A program made the position numbers and the translations under genes. Positions 40,048 through 54,987 of a DNA stretch of 64,000 nt are shown here, piece after piece (within the stretch, counting starts at the first letter, position 1; the number at the start of each line of letters is the position of its first letter). Where the stretch lies: the NCBI GenBank assembly GCA_024372495.1, contig CP099977.1, positions 4,278,001 to 4,342,000 on the forward strand. Direction: 5' to 3'. Source of the DNA: Pseudarthrobacter sp. Fe7 (GTDB lineage Bacteria > Actinomycetota > Actinomycetes > Actinomycetales > Micrococcaceae). The notes beneath the pieces were generated by a model, which worked only from the letters and a program-made list of their open reading frames with translations, did no database searches and was not told where the DNA came from.

Positions 40048-41793
40048 ATGCTGGCTTCCATGTCTGTCGAAACTGTGATCCAGGACACGCTGGCTTTTGC
40101 CGGTCCCCTGACGCTCGTCCATGCTGCTGATACCGTCCCGGGCTGGTGGCGCTCCGCCGTGATCTACCAGGTGTACCCCCGGTCGTTCCGGGACCTGAAC
40201 GGCGACGGCGTTGGTGACTTGGCTGGGATCACCGAGGAACTGCCGCATTTGGCCGATCTGGGCGTCGATGCCGTGTGGCTGTCCCCCTTCTTCCGGTCGC
40301 CGCAGCGCGACGCCGGCTACGACGTCAGCGACTACTGCGACGTTGATCCCATCTTCGGCACCCTGGGTGATTTCGACGTCATGATGGCTGAATCGCACCG
40401 CCTGGGCCTGCGGGTGATCGTGGACCTGGTCCCCAACCACTGCTCGGACCAGCACCCGGCATTCCAAGCAGCCCTCGCCTCGCCGGCAGGAAGCCCGGAG
40501 CGGGACATGTTCATCTTCCGGGACGGGACCGGCCTGGACGGACAGGAGCCGCCGAACAACTGGCAGTCCCACTTCGGCGGACCGGCGTGGACCCGGGTGG
40601 AGGGGGCGGACGGCCGGCCGGGCCAGTGGTACCTGCACCTTTTCGATTCCTCGCAGCCCGACTTCAACTGGGACAACCCTGCCGTGCACGCAGAGTTCGA
40701 GCGTGTACTCCGTTTCTGGCTGGACCGCGGCGTCTCCGGTTTCCGGGTGGACGTAGCGCACGCGCTGGTCAAGGCTCCTGGCCTGCCGGCGTGGGGCGGC
40801 CGGCCCGATGGCGGCAGCAGCGAGGGGTATCCCGGCCATGAGGCACCCATGTTCGGGCAACCCGCCGTGCACGATATCTACCGCAATTGGAGGCTTATCC
40901 TCGACGAGTACGGACCTGACCGGATTCTCTGCGCCGAGGCAAGCGTGGACCTCCATCGGCTCGCACAGTGGGTCCGGCCCGACGAGATGCACCAGGCATT
41001 CAACTTCCCATACCTCCACGCGGGCCTGGACATCTACCGACTGCGCTCGGTCGTCACGGATTCCCTGACGGTCCTTGATGGCGTGGGCGCCCCGAGCACG
41101 TGGGTGCTTTCCAACCATGATGTGGTCCGGCACGCCAGCCGGTTTGGCTATAACGGCCTGGGCCCAAGGGATGGGGATGGCATTGGCTCCGCAGATCCCC
41201 AGCCGGACCACGAACTGGGCCGGCACCGCGCGGCTGCCGCCTCCCTTTTCATGCTGGGGCTGCCCGGCGCCGCCTACCTTTACCAAGGTGAGGAACTCGG
41301 GTTGCCGGACGGCATCGATATTCCCGGGCACCTGCGCCAGGACCCCACGTTCGCCCGTACCGGCGGCCAGCGGCTTGGCCGTGACGGCTGCCGCGTGCCC
41401 CTGCCCTGGCGTGCCGCGGACCAGCACCTTGGCTTTGGTACGGGAAACGATCCGTGGCTGCCCATTCCCGACTCCTTCCACGCACTGGCGAGGGACCTGC
41501 AGGCGGGATCCCCGTCGTCGCACCTGTCCCTGTACCGGGACGCATTGGCCCGCCGCCGGGAACTGGGCCTGGGCAGGGGATCCTTGTCCTGGGCCGAGGA
41601 CTGGTGCAGCGGTTCCTCCCTGGCCTACCTGAACGGCACTACGCTGGTGCTTATGAACCTGAACCACGAGCCGCTGGAAATGCCTGCCGGCCATGTCCTG
41701 ATCCGCAGCCTGCCGGCAGGGGTGGACCACGCCCTGGCCTCCGGCGAGACCGCGTGGATACAGCTGGGACCGGACACCACAGCGGCCCACTGA
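40048..41793 (+). CDS. GH13 alpha-glucosidase
   Basis: About 581 residues. The GH13 blocks are VIYQVYPRSFRDLNGDGVGD near the N-terminus, DLVPNHCSDQHPAF, GVSGFRVDVAHALVKA with the nucleophile Asp, ILCAEASVDLHRLAQ with the acid Glu and VLSNHDVVRHASRFG with the third Asp. It probably cleaves maltose, isomaltose or short malto-oligosaccharides in the cytoplasm. Two ATGs (40048 and 40060) are possible starts. The stop lies two bases before the LacI-type start at 41796, and a LacI-type operator lies upstream. Confidence 0.92.
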   Translation: MLASMSVETVIQDTLAFAGPLTLVHAADTVPGWWRSAVIYQVYPRSFRDLNGDGVGDLAGITEELPHLADLGVDAVWLSPFFRSPQRDAGYDVSDYCDVDPIFGTLGDFDVMMAESHRLGLRVIVDLVPNHCSDQHPAFQAALASPAGSPERDMFIFRDGTGLDGQEPPNNWQSHFGGPAWTRVEGADGRPGQWYLHLFDSSQPDFNWDNPAVHAEFERVLRFWLDRGVSGFRVDVAHALVKAPGLPAWGGRPDGGSSEGYPGHEAPMFGQPAVHDIYRNWRLILDEYGPDRILCAEASVDLHRLAQWVRPDEMHQAFNFPYLHAGLDIYRLRSVVTDSLTVLDGVGAPSTWVLSNHDVVRHASRFGYNGLGPRDGDGIGSADPQPDHELGRHRAAAASLFMLGLPGAAYLYQGEELGLPDGIDIPGHLRQDPTFARTGGQRLGRDGCRVPLPWRAADQHLGFGTGNDPWLPIPDSFHALARDLQAGSPSSHLSLYRDALARRRELGLGRGSLSWAEDWCSGSSLAYLNGTTLVLMNLNHEPLEMPAGHVLIRSLPAGVDHALASGETAWIQLGPDTTAAH

Positions 41794-41795
41794 CA

Positions 41796-42848
41796 GTGGC
41801 AGGCATCAAAGAAGTTGCCAGCCGGGCGGGCCTGTCCGTCGCCACCGTTTCACGGGCGTTAAGTGGCAAGTCCAACGTGTCATCCAGGAGCCGCCGCCTT
41901 GCCCAGGAAGCGGCCCGGGAGCTCGGATTCGTCCCCTCCTACCATGCGTCCAGCCTCGCATCCGGGCGCAACCACAACATTGGGTTGGTGGTGCCCAACG
42001 TTCAACGCTGGTACTTCTCGTCGGTGTTGGAAGGCGTGACGGAAACCCTGCTGGATGCCGGCTACGACCTGACGCTGTACAACGTGGGCGAGCAGCCGGA
42101 ACGCCGCAACAGCATCCTCACCAACTTCCTGCTGCGCAAGCGCCTCGACGCCGTGATCGCAGTTGCGCTGATGCTCAACGAGGAGGAGATCGGCCAGCTG
42201 CAGGCAGTGCACCGTCCCATTGTGGGCATTGGCGGGCCCCTCCCCGGCGCCTCCACCATCAGAATCGACGACGAGGGGCTGGCCATGATGGCTACCCGGC
42301 ACTTGATTGGATTGGGGCACACCAGGATTGCGCATATCACCGGGGACGCACGGCTGAACCGCGATTTCAGGCTTCCGCGGCTTCGGCAAAGAGGCTTCGC
42401 TGCGGCGATGGCGGCGGCAGGGCTGCCTATCCGGCAGGAGTGGTACGCCACAGCCGACTTCACCATCCCAGGCGCTTACGCCGCCGGCCGCCGGCTGCTG
42501 GGAACACCTGCCGAACGCCCCACCGCAGTCTTTGCTGCGTCCGATGAGATGGCGATGGGCGTGATGCTGGCGGCACGCGACTTCGGGCTTAGGGTCCCGC
42601 AGGATCTCTCCGTAGTGGGGATCGACGGGCATGAGCTCGCAGAGACGTTTGGGCTGACCACCGTAAACCAGGATCCGCGTGGCCAGGGTAGGCTGGCAGC
42701 CGCCACGGCGTTGGGGCTGTTGGACGACGACGGCCGGGATCCCGACGCCGGCCCGGCAGCGGTTGCAGCACAGGACCAGGAATACCCTACGGAATTCGTG
42801 ATCCGGAACAGCACCGCCGTACCACCGGACATGGCGGAGCCGGCCTAG
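41796..42848 (+). CDS. LacI-family repressor of the alpha-glucosidase operon
   Basis: About 350 residues. The GTG start gives VAGIKEVASRAGLSVATVSR, a standard LacI helix-turn-helix, and the hinge SRSRRLAQEAARELGFVPSY. The ligand-binding core includes NHNIGLVVPNVQRWYFSSVL and PTAVFAASDEMAMGVMLAAR. It is two bases from the glucosidase stop and so co-transcribed with it. The operator at 40014 suggests negative autoregulation with an alpha-glucoside as inducer, which is inference. A longer open frame upstream overlaps the glucosidase and is rejected. Confidence 0.9.
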   Translation: MAGIKEVASRAGLSVATVSRALSGKSNVSSRSRRLAQEAARELGFVPSYHASSLASGRNHNIGLVVPNVQRWYFSSVLEGVTETLLDAGYDLTLYNVGEQPERRNSILTNFLLRKRLDAVIAVALMLNEEEIGQLQAVHRPIVGIGGPLPGASTIRIDDEGLAMMATRHLIGLGHTRIAHITGDARLNRDFRLPRLRQRGFAAAMAAAGLPIRQEWYATADFTIPGAYAAGRRLLGTPAERPTAVFAASDEMAMGVMLAARDFGLRVPQDLSVVGIDGHELAETFGLTTVNQDPRGQGRLAAATALGLLDDDGRDPDAGPAAVAAQDQEYPTEFVIRNSTAVPPDMAEPA

Positions 42849-42870
42849 AAGAAAAGTCCGGGGCTGCGCG

Positions 42871-43371
42871 TCAGCTGGTTTCCGCCGCACCCATGAACCG
42901 TGCGAACCTTTCCAGGATCAACGGCCAGGCATCCACGTACTCTTCACGGGCGGCAGCGGGGTCCTCGGCCCCCTCCCAGCCTTCATGGAACACACGGACT
43001 TCCGTTGCCGCCTCGACGGCCCGGAACACCACCAGGAGTTCCGTGGACCAGAGGGCAGTAGTGCCAGGGTGCCATGTGGCATGAAAGGACAGCGGGGGCT
43101 GCCAGTCATCGAGGGTCCCCCAGATGCTGGTACGGCCATCGTCGGCGGTCTCAAGGATGAGGTTCTCTTCAAACTCCACATAGGAGCCTGCCCCGTAGAC
43201 GCCAAGCTTCTCCAAGGGCCACCACAGGTGCGTGTGGTCGGTGAATCCCGCGAAAGCCTGGGCTACGGGACCTGGGACCCGGACCGTGTTCACCACCGGT
43301 TCCAACGAGTCGGCCGCATGCCCGTTGTCGTCTTGTGATGGATCCTGGGCGTGGCTGAAGATGCTGCTCAT
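42871..43371 (-). CDS. SRPBCC/AHSA1-type domain protein
   Basis: About 166 residues with the START-like pattern: VNTVRVPGPVAQAFAGFTDH, then THLWWPLEKLGVYG, LETADDGRTSIWGTLDDWQP and LSFHATWHPG, ending EYVDAWPLILERFARFMGAA. The family forms a deep hydrophobic pocket; the ligand is unknown. It stands alone, convergent with the preceding LacI gene. Confidence 0.82.
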   Translation of the reverse strand: MSSIFSHAQDPSQDDNGHAADSLEPVVNTVRVPGPVAQAFAGFTDHTHLWWPLEKLGVYGAGSYVEFEENLILETADDGRTSIWGTLDDWQPPLSFHATWHPGTTALWSTELLVVFRAVEAATEVRVFHEGWEGAEDPAAAREEYVDAWPLILERFARFMGAAETS

Positions 43372-43484
43372 GAGGAAATACTCTACCCGCGCTCACGCGC
43401 AGCGGGTTTGCCCGGGTGGGGCTGCTGTGCGGTGGGGTTGGGCTCGGTTGGTGATAGTGCAGTGGTGGTGGTTGTTTAAATGTG

Positions 43485-43516
43485 CGAGGCCCCAACCGTG
43501 TGTGGTTGGGGCCTCG
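43485..43516 (-). terminator. rRNA operon terminator
   Basis: CGAGGCCCCAACC and GGTTGGGGCCTCG form a perfect 13-bp stem with a six-base loop, 15 bases after the 5S rRNA. Confidence 0.9.
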
Positions 43517-43530
43517 ACCATTTTAGTGTG

Positions 43531-43649
43531 TGTCCGGCGGTGACCTACTCTCCCACACCCTCCCGGGTGCAGTACCATCGGCGCTGTGGGTCTTAGCTTC
43601 CGGGTTCGGAATGGGACCGGGCGTTTCCCCCACGCTATGACCGCCGTAA
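43531..43649 (-). rRNA. rrf: 5S ribosomal RNA
   Basis: On the minus strand it begins TTACGGCGGTCATAGCG, contains CCCATTCCGAACCCGGAAG and ends GGTCACCGCCGGACA. The ends pair as expected for a 119-nt 5S molecule. Confidence 0.95.
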
Positions 43650-43789
43650 CCCTTGTACCCGGCCGTCCCCGGGGCTGGTGCCGCGGGGGTGGCGGGAAAT
43701 CTTGTGTGGTTACAACATTGTGGTGTTGTTATTCAGTTGTTGGTTTCCGTGACCAGGGGACAACCCGGCTGGGTTGTTGGTTGGGAACC

Positions 43790-43827
43790 ACATAGTGGAC
43801 GCAAGCAGAATTTTGTATGTTTCTGTG
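43790..43827 (-). other. 23S precursor processing stem, 3' half
   Basis: The minus-strand TGCTTGCGTCCACTATGT is complementary, with one G-T pair, to ACATAGTGGACGCGAGCA in the 16S-23S spacer near 47080-47100. The two would pair around 23S rRNA to form the RNase III substrate. Confidence 0.75.
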
Positions 43828-49030
<5,203 letters not shown>

Positions 49031-49438
49031 AAAACAAAAACAGACACAACCAAGAACCACGGAAACAACGCGGAACCAGGCTGCACAAAATCTGAAACCA
49101 GCTAAAAACACCATGCCAACCACGGGGTGGCGGCACAGCACAATCAACCAATTCAATAAAAAATTGGTATCAACAAACTTGGCACACTATTGAGTTCTCA
49201 AACAACAGACACACCCAGCACCACCCAAACACCCGTTCAGGATCGCTCCGGAGCAACTTTCCAAACTTACCCGCTGAGTTCCAGCGTGTCAAACCGGCGT
49301 CCACGACCATCCACAGCATATGCTTGGGGGATCGGTTTTCCGTCTGACTCCGTGGAGCAGCGCGGAAATAAACTGTACCACCACTCTTCCCGGATCGCCA
49401 GTCGGCCCCAAAGGGCACTGCATCGGCAGCCGGAAGGC
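49031..49438 (-). other. rRNA operon leader and promoter region
   Basis: The region contains the conserved leader element TTTGAGAACTCAATAGTGTG (minus strand, near 49190) found before actinobacterial rrs genes, an A/T-rich stretch at 49150-49180, and the promoter listed separately. No protein gene is supported. Confidence 0.8.
49264..49292 (-). promoter_or_regulatory. rRNA operon promoter
   Basis: On the minus strand TTGACA (49292-49287) and TAAGTT (49269-49264) are separated by exactly 17 bases. It lies about 235 bases before the 16S 5' end. Confidence 0.75.
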
Positions 49439-49469
49439 AAGGCCCGGAATCACGCGGATTCCGGGCCTT
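49439..49469. terminator. Terminator downstream of glgB
   Basis: AAGGCCCGGAATC and GATTCCGGGCCTT form a perfect 13-bp stem with a five-base loop, 25 bases after the glgB stop and before the rRNA promoter. Confidence 0.85.
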
Positions 49470-49493
49470 CCGTTTCAGAGCGGGCCAGCCGGG

Positions 49494-51719
49494 TCAGGCA
49501 GGCTGCGTTGCTCCCGGTTTGAAGTAGGACGCGCCCAGCGGAGGCAGCGTCACCGTCAGCGTCGCCGGCTGGCCGTCCTGTCCTTCATCCGTTGCCTTCA
49601 GCTCGCCCTCGTTCAGCACACCGGATCCGCCGTACGTGCTGTGGTCGGTATTCAAAACCTCAGTCCAGGCCCCGGCCGTGGGGACGCCCAGGGTGTAGCC
49701 CACATGCGGGGCACCGGAGAAGTTGATGGCGCAGACAAGAGGGTTGCCGTCGGTGTCCCACCTGATGAAGGACAGGACGTTGCGGTCAGAGTCTCCCCCA
49801 TTGATCCACTGGAAGCCGGCCGGAACGTTGTCCTGCGAATACAGGGCCGGGGTGGATGCGTACAGCTCGTTGAGGTCCTTGGTCAGCAGTTGCAGTCCCC
49901 TGTGTGCGGGGATGTCAGCGAGCCACCAGTCCAGGCCATGCTGTTCGGACCATTCGGCTTCCTGGCCAAACTCGGTGCCCATGAAGATGAGCTGCTTGCC
50001 CGGGTGCGCCCACTGGTACGCGAAGAAGGCACGGAGGTTGGCCAGTTGCTGCCACCGGTCACCAGGCATCTTGCGGAGCATGGAACCCTTGCCGTGGACC
50101 ACCTCGTCGTGGCTGATGGGCAGCAGGAAGTTCTCCGTGAAGGCGTAGACCAGGGAGAAGGTCACGGTGCCGTGGTGCCATCTGCGGTTGTAGGGGTCCT
50201 CGGAAATGTATTTGAGGGAGTCGTGCATCCAGCCCATGTTCCACTTCAGGCCGAATCCCAGGCCGCCGTGGCTCGTGGGGGCGGTGACGCCCGGGAACGC
50301 CGTGGATTCTTCCGCGATCATGACGGCGCCGGGGTGCGTCTTGTAGACGGTGGCGTTGACTTCCTGGAGGAAAGAGATGGCCTCGAGGTTTTCCCTGCCG
50401 CCGAAGCGGTTGGGCCGCCACTGGCCTTCCTGGCGTGAGTAGTCGAGGTAGAGCATGGAGGCCACGGCATCAACGCGCAGGCCGTCGATGTGGAATTCCT
50501 CCAGCCAGTAGAGGGCGTTTGCCACCAGGAAGTTCCGGACCTCGGTGCGGCCGAAATCGAAAATCAGGGTGCCCCAGTCCGGGTGCTCGCCAAGGGCCGG
50601 GTCGGCGTGTTCATACAGGGGCTCGCCGTCGAACTGCGCCAGAGCCCAGGCATCCTTCGGGAAGTGTGCAGGCACCCAGTCCAGCAGGACGCCGATGCCC
50701 GCCTGGTGGAGCGCATCCACCAGGTAGCGGAACTCGTCCGGGTGTCCGAACCGGGACGTGGGAGCGAAGTAGGACGTGACCTGGTAGCCCCAGGAACCAC
50801 CGAACGGGTGCTCCGCGACGGGCATGAATTCCACGTGCGTGAAGCCCAGCCACTTGACGTAATCCACCAGTTCATTGGCCAGCTCACGGTAACCAAGGCC
50901 CAGGCGCCAGGATCCCAGGTGTACCTCGTAGACGCTCATGGCGGAGTTGTGCGGGTCCCGCTGTGCCCGTGCCGCCATCCATTCGTCATCCTTGAAGGCG
51001 TAGGAGGGCTCAACAACCCGGGAGGCGGTCAACGGGGGCACCTCGGTGCCAAATGCCAGCGGGTCGGCCTTTTCAACCCAGTAGCCGCCGCGGGTCAGGA
51101 TTTCGTATTTGTAGCAGGCGCCTGCGGCGACACCGGGAATGAAGACCTCCCAGACACCCGAGGAACCCAGGGAACGCATGGAGTTTTCCCGTCCATCCCA
51201 GGCGTTGAAGTCGCCCTTGACGCGGACTGCCTGCGCGTTGGGGGCCCATACGGCGAAGGAGACACCGTTGACGTCCCCCAGCGATGACTTGTAGTGCTGG
51301 ACGTGCGCGCCCAGCACCTGCCACAGTTTCTCGTGCCGGCCCTCGCCGATGAGGTGGAGGTCCACTTCGCCGACTGTCGGCAGGTAGCGGTAGGGCTCGT
51401 CAATGGTCACCGGGTCTTTGCCCGGGTAGGTAACCGAAAGCCGGTAGTCGGGAACGTGGCCCTGCTCCAGCGGCTCCAGGACGGCAACCCACACGCCGTG
51501 GGCCTCATGCTGCATGGGAACTTCACCGGCGCTGGTGACCACGGAGATTGCCTCTGCGAGGTGCTTCACGGTACGGACAGTGACGTGGCCGTAGTCGTCC
51601 AGGTGCGCGCCCAGGACGGAGTGGGGGGCATGGTGTTCACCGTTCGCGATCCTGCCCAGGGTGCCTTCATCCACGTGCAGCGGCACCCCGGGCGGTCAGT
51701 TCGTGCTGAGCCTGTCATT
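49494..51719 (-). CDS. glgB: 1,4-alpha-glucan branching enzyme; start region uncertain
   Basis: About 735 residues (GH13_9 with CBM48 domains). Visible are GVSFAVWAPNAQAVRVKGDF for the CBM48 part, EVHLGSWRLGLGYRELANEL, LRVDAVASMLYLDYSRQEGQ with the nucleophile, GAVMIAEESTAFPGVTAPTS with the acid, and LLPISHDEVVHGKGSMLRKM. The frame is clean from a GTG at 51686. An ATG at 51719 with GGAAGG seven bases upstream is a better start, but it lies 32 bases before that GTG and needs two corrections: AGCCT to AGCT at 51709-51713 and a G run shortened by one at 51683-51686. It introduces alpha-1,6 branches into GlgE-made glucan. It is the last gene of glgE-treS-mak-glgB. Confidence 0.9.
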
Positions 51720-53192
51720 TCGTTACCTTCCGATGCTGCGCCGGCGTGGTCGCCGGCGCCGTTACCACTCAGGAGACGCCTGGAGGCGTTTACTGGAATC
51801 GCCAGCCAGTCGGGCCTGTTGCGCATTTCATAAACAACTTCGTACAGTGCCTTGTCCAGCCACAATGCCACAAACAAGGGCGACGTCCGGTCCACCGTGC
51901 CGGGGATGACCCCCGCGTACCCCGCCAGGAAGGCATCGGCACAGTCGTCGACCCAGCTGTCCGGCACCTGCGCGCCCTCCTGCTCGCGCTGGGCTGCGCC
52001 CGCGGCGTAGTCAAAGGACCGCAGCATGCCGACGACGTCGCGCAGGGGCACGTCGGGGATGTTCCGTTCGGCGATGGGCCGCAGGGGCTCGCCCTCGAAA
52101 TCGAGGATGGCCCAGCGCGCGCCGCCGCCGGACTTACCTGAGACCTGGAGGATCTGGCCCAGGTGAAGGTCGCCGTGGATGCGCTGCAGCGGCCCGGCAG
52201 GGACGTTGTCCAGCGTGGCCAGCAGGGAGTCCAGTGCTTCGTCGTAAGGTCCGACGGCGGCACGGGCTTCCGTCCAGGCGGTCCGGACGCGTTGTGCAAC
52301 AGCAAGCCCGGCCCCCTTGCCTGGGGCCGGCTCGGCCGACTGCCCAAGTGCCTCCGCCAGGCGCTTGTGAACCGTGGCGGTGGCCGCACCCAGGGCCCTT
52401 GCTTCTGCGGTGAAGTCGGTGCCCGAGCGGGCCGCGTCCACCGCCAGCCGCCACGCGTCCCGGCCGCCGGCGAGGAATTCGTGGGCCACCGCGAGGCTCG
52501 CCCTGGACGTACCGGGTGCCTGGTCCGGCGCCGGCGGAAGCATGGCTGCCGTGCCCCAGCCACTCTCCCCTGACCCAGCCAAGGGTGGCAGGAACCTCCG
52601 AGGTACCTGCCTTTGTCAGGGCAGCTCCCACTTCAATCTCGGGGTTGGTCCCGTCGGAAAGAACCCGGAAGAACTTCACCATGGCCGCGGACTCGCCGTC
52701 GTCCACAATGACGGAACTGTTGGACTGCTCGCCGGAGAGCACCTTCACAATTCCCTTCGCCGTGGGAAGCCGGTGTGGCCCCTCCACGCGGAATCCGGTT
52801 GCGGTGCCGCTGGGTGCCTTCTCTTCCTGGCGGATCAGCTCCAGCCAGGCGCCCACGAAGTCGGGGTCATGGACGGCGTCGTAAACCCACGGGCGGGTGG
52901 GGTCCATGCCCGCGGCTTCGCCCACCAGCGCACGCTCCATGCCCCCTGCCGGGGCCGGCCGGAAGCTCAAGGGAACCTGGACGACGGCGGTGCGCGGACC
53001 GCCGTCGGACCCCTTGGTGGTCACGTTGAGGAGGAACACGGCGAGCGCCGCGTGGCCGCTGGGGTCCGTTAGGCCCAGGCTGCCTGCCTGGGAGATGGCG
53101 AAATCCGGGGTCTTGACCGGGAACCAACGCTGCTGCGGCAGCCATTCCTTGAGCAGCGCGGTGAGGGCGGGGGTGAGGATTGGCTGGTTCAT
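51720..53192 (-). CDS. mak: Maltokinase; one apparent frameshift, 3' end uncertain
   Basis: About 490 residues. The N-terminal cap reads LTALLKEWLPQQRWFPVKTP, and VKVLSGEQSNSSVIVDDGES precedes the kinase-like core. The catalytic region has LQRIHGDLHLGQILQVSGKS then RWAILDFEGEPLRPIAERNI, the aminoglycoside-kinase-like HGDLHLGQ and DFEGEP motifs. It makes maltose-1-phosphate from maltose and ATP. The frame breaks near 52561 in a G run (VRGEWLGTAAMLPPAP). Its ATG is one base after the treS stop. The mak frame runs on without a stop into the glgB start region, so either a fusion or an unseen indel exists there. Confidence 0.88.
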
Positions 53193-53193
53193 C

Positions 53194-54987
53194 TCAGTTC
53201 TCTATCGACAGGATGGGCATGGCCTGGGTGTAGGGCGACGAAGGGTTGGACCCCGCCGACCGCATCCGAAGCCAGAAGAAATCGTGGCTTCCGATGGTCA
53301 GGGTGAGGGTGCCGTCATCACCAATTCCGGGGAATATCTGTCCGCCAAAGACATCGCGGAGCCCCCTGCCGGCATATTCGGGAATTCGCAGCGTGGCGGC
53401 GACCGGGTGCTGGGAGAGGTTGAAGGCGCAAAGGATGATCTCGGCGTCGGCGCCGGCAGGGTTGCCGTCGGGCAACTCCCGCAGGTACGCCAGGACGGCG
53501 TCGTGGTCTGCTTCCACGTGCTTGAACCCGCCCAGCCCGAACGCGGGGTGGTTCTTGCGGACGCTGAGGATCTGGCGGGTCCAGCGCAGCAGGGACCCGG
53601 AGTGGGCGGCCTCAGCCTCCACGTTGGCCATGGCGTAGTTGTATACCAGGGACTGGATGGGCGGCAGGTAGAGCTTGCCTGGATCCGCGTGGGAGAACCC
53701 GGCGTTGCGGTCCGGGTTCCACTGCATGGGGGTACGGACGGCGTCGCGGTCCTCGAGCCAAATGTTGTCCCCCATGCCGATCTCGTCCCCGTAGTACAGG
53801 AACGGGCTGCCCGGAAGCGAGAGGAGGAGCGCGTTGATCAGTTCGATCTCGGCCCTCGAATTATCGAGCAGGGGCGCCAGCCGGCGCCGGATGCCGATGT
53901 TGGCGCGCATGCGCGGGTCAGGCGCGTACCAGCCCAGCATTGCCGCTCGCTCATCGGAAGTGACCATTTCCAGGGTCAGCTCATCGTGGTTGCGGAGGAA
54001 CGTGCCCCATTGTGCGCCTTCGGGGATGTCCGGGGTGTCGCGCATGGTCTCGATGATGGGGGCTGCCTTCTGGTCGCGCAGCGCGTAGTACAGGCGGGGC
54101 ATGATGGGGAAGTGGAACGCCATGTGGCACTCGGGTTCCTCAACGGTGCCGAAGTACTCCACCACCTCGTTGGGCGGCTGGTTCGCTTCGGCGATGATGA
54201 CGCGCCCGGGATAGCTTTCATCCACCATTTCCCGCAGCCGGCGGAGGAACTCGTGGGTGGCGGGAAGGTTCTCGCAGTTTGTGCCCTCTTCCTCAAAGAG
54301 GTAGGGGATGGCGTCTGCCCGGAAACCGTCGATCCCCTGGTCCAGCCAGAACCGGACGACGTCGAAGAGGGCGTCGATCACCTTGGGGTTCTCAAAGTTC
54401 AGGTCCGGCTGGTGGCTGAAGAACCGGTGCCAGAAGAACTGGCGGCGGATGGGATCGAAGGTCCAGTTCGATTCCTCCGTGTCCACGAAGATGATGCGCG
54501 CGTCCTGGTACTTTTCGTCGGTATCGCTCCAGACGTAGAAGTCACCGAAGGGACCATCCGGGTCCTTCCGGGACTCCTGGAACCAGGGGTGCTGGTCGGA
54601 GGTGTGGTTCAGCGGCAGGTCGATGATCACCCGGACGCCGCGGGCATGCGCTTCCGCAACGAGCCGCTTGAAATCGCTGATGGTGCCGAACTCGTCCAGG
54701 ACGGAGTTGTAGTCCGAGATGTCGTAGCCGCCGTCCCGCAGCGGCGACTGGAAGAACGGGGGCAGCCAGAGGCAGTCCACGCCCAGCCATTGCAGGTAGT
54801 CCAGCCGGTCGATGAGTCCGGAGAAATCCCCGGACCCATCGCCGTTGGCGTCCGCAAAGGCCCTGACAAGTACTTCGTAGAACACGGCCTTGCGGTACCA
54901 CAACGGGTCATGCTGAAGGCCAGGCGCATTAAGCTCGAACGTGCTCTTGGGAGTGAAGTGGCCGGAACTTTGCGGATTGAAACTCAC
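53194..54987 (-). CDS. treS: Trehalose synthase (maltose alpha-D-glucosyltransferase)
   Basis: 597 residues, GH13_16, converting trehalose and maltose reversibly. It contains AVFYEVLVRAFADANGDGSG, DLPLNHTSDQHPWFQESRKD, GIDGFRADAIPYLFEEEGTN with the nucleophile, RVIIAEANQPPNEVVEYFG with the acid and TFLRNHDELTLEMV. The frame is intact and the length typical. The GTG start overlaps the glgE stop by four bases. The kinase domain found fused to TreS in some species is here the separate next gene. Confidence 0.95.
   Translation of the reverse strand: MSFNPQSSGHFTPKSTFELNAPGLQHDPLWYRKAVFYEVLVRAFADANGDGSGDFSGLIDRLDYLQWLGVDCLWLPPFFQSPLRDGGYDISDYNSVLDEFGTISDFKRLVAEAHARGVRVIIDLPLNHTSDQHPWFQESRKDPDGPFGDFYVWSDTDEKYQDARIIFVDTEESNWTFDPIRRQFFWHRFFSHQPDLNFENPKVIDALFDVVRFWLDQGIDGFRADAIPYLFEEEGTNCENLPATHEFLRRLREMVDESYPGRVIIAEANQPPNEVVEYFGTVEEPECHMAFHFPIMPRLYYALRDQKAAPIIETMRDTPDIPEGAQWGTFLRNHDELTLEMVTSDERAAMLGWYAPDPRMRANIGIRRRLAPLLDNSRAEIELINALLLSLPGSPFLYYGDEIGMGDNIWLEDRDAVRTPMQWNPDRNAGFSHADPGKLYLPPIQSLVYNYAMANVEAEAAHSGSLLRWTRQILSVRKNHPAFGLGGFKHVEADHDAVLAYLRELPDGNPAGADAEIILCAFNLSQHPVAATLRIPEYAGRGLRDVFGGQIFPGIGDDGTLTLTIGSHDFFWLRMRSAGSNPSSPYTQAMPILSIEN

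Noticed and set aside
41454..41795. N-terminal extension of the LacI-type regulator
   Set aside because: The helix-turn-helix begins at the GTG at 41796; the extension overlaps the glucosidase in another frame.
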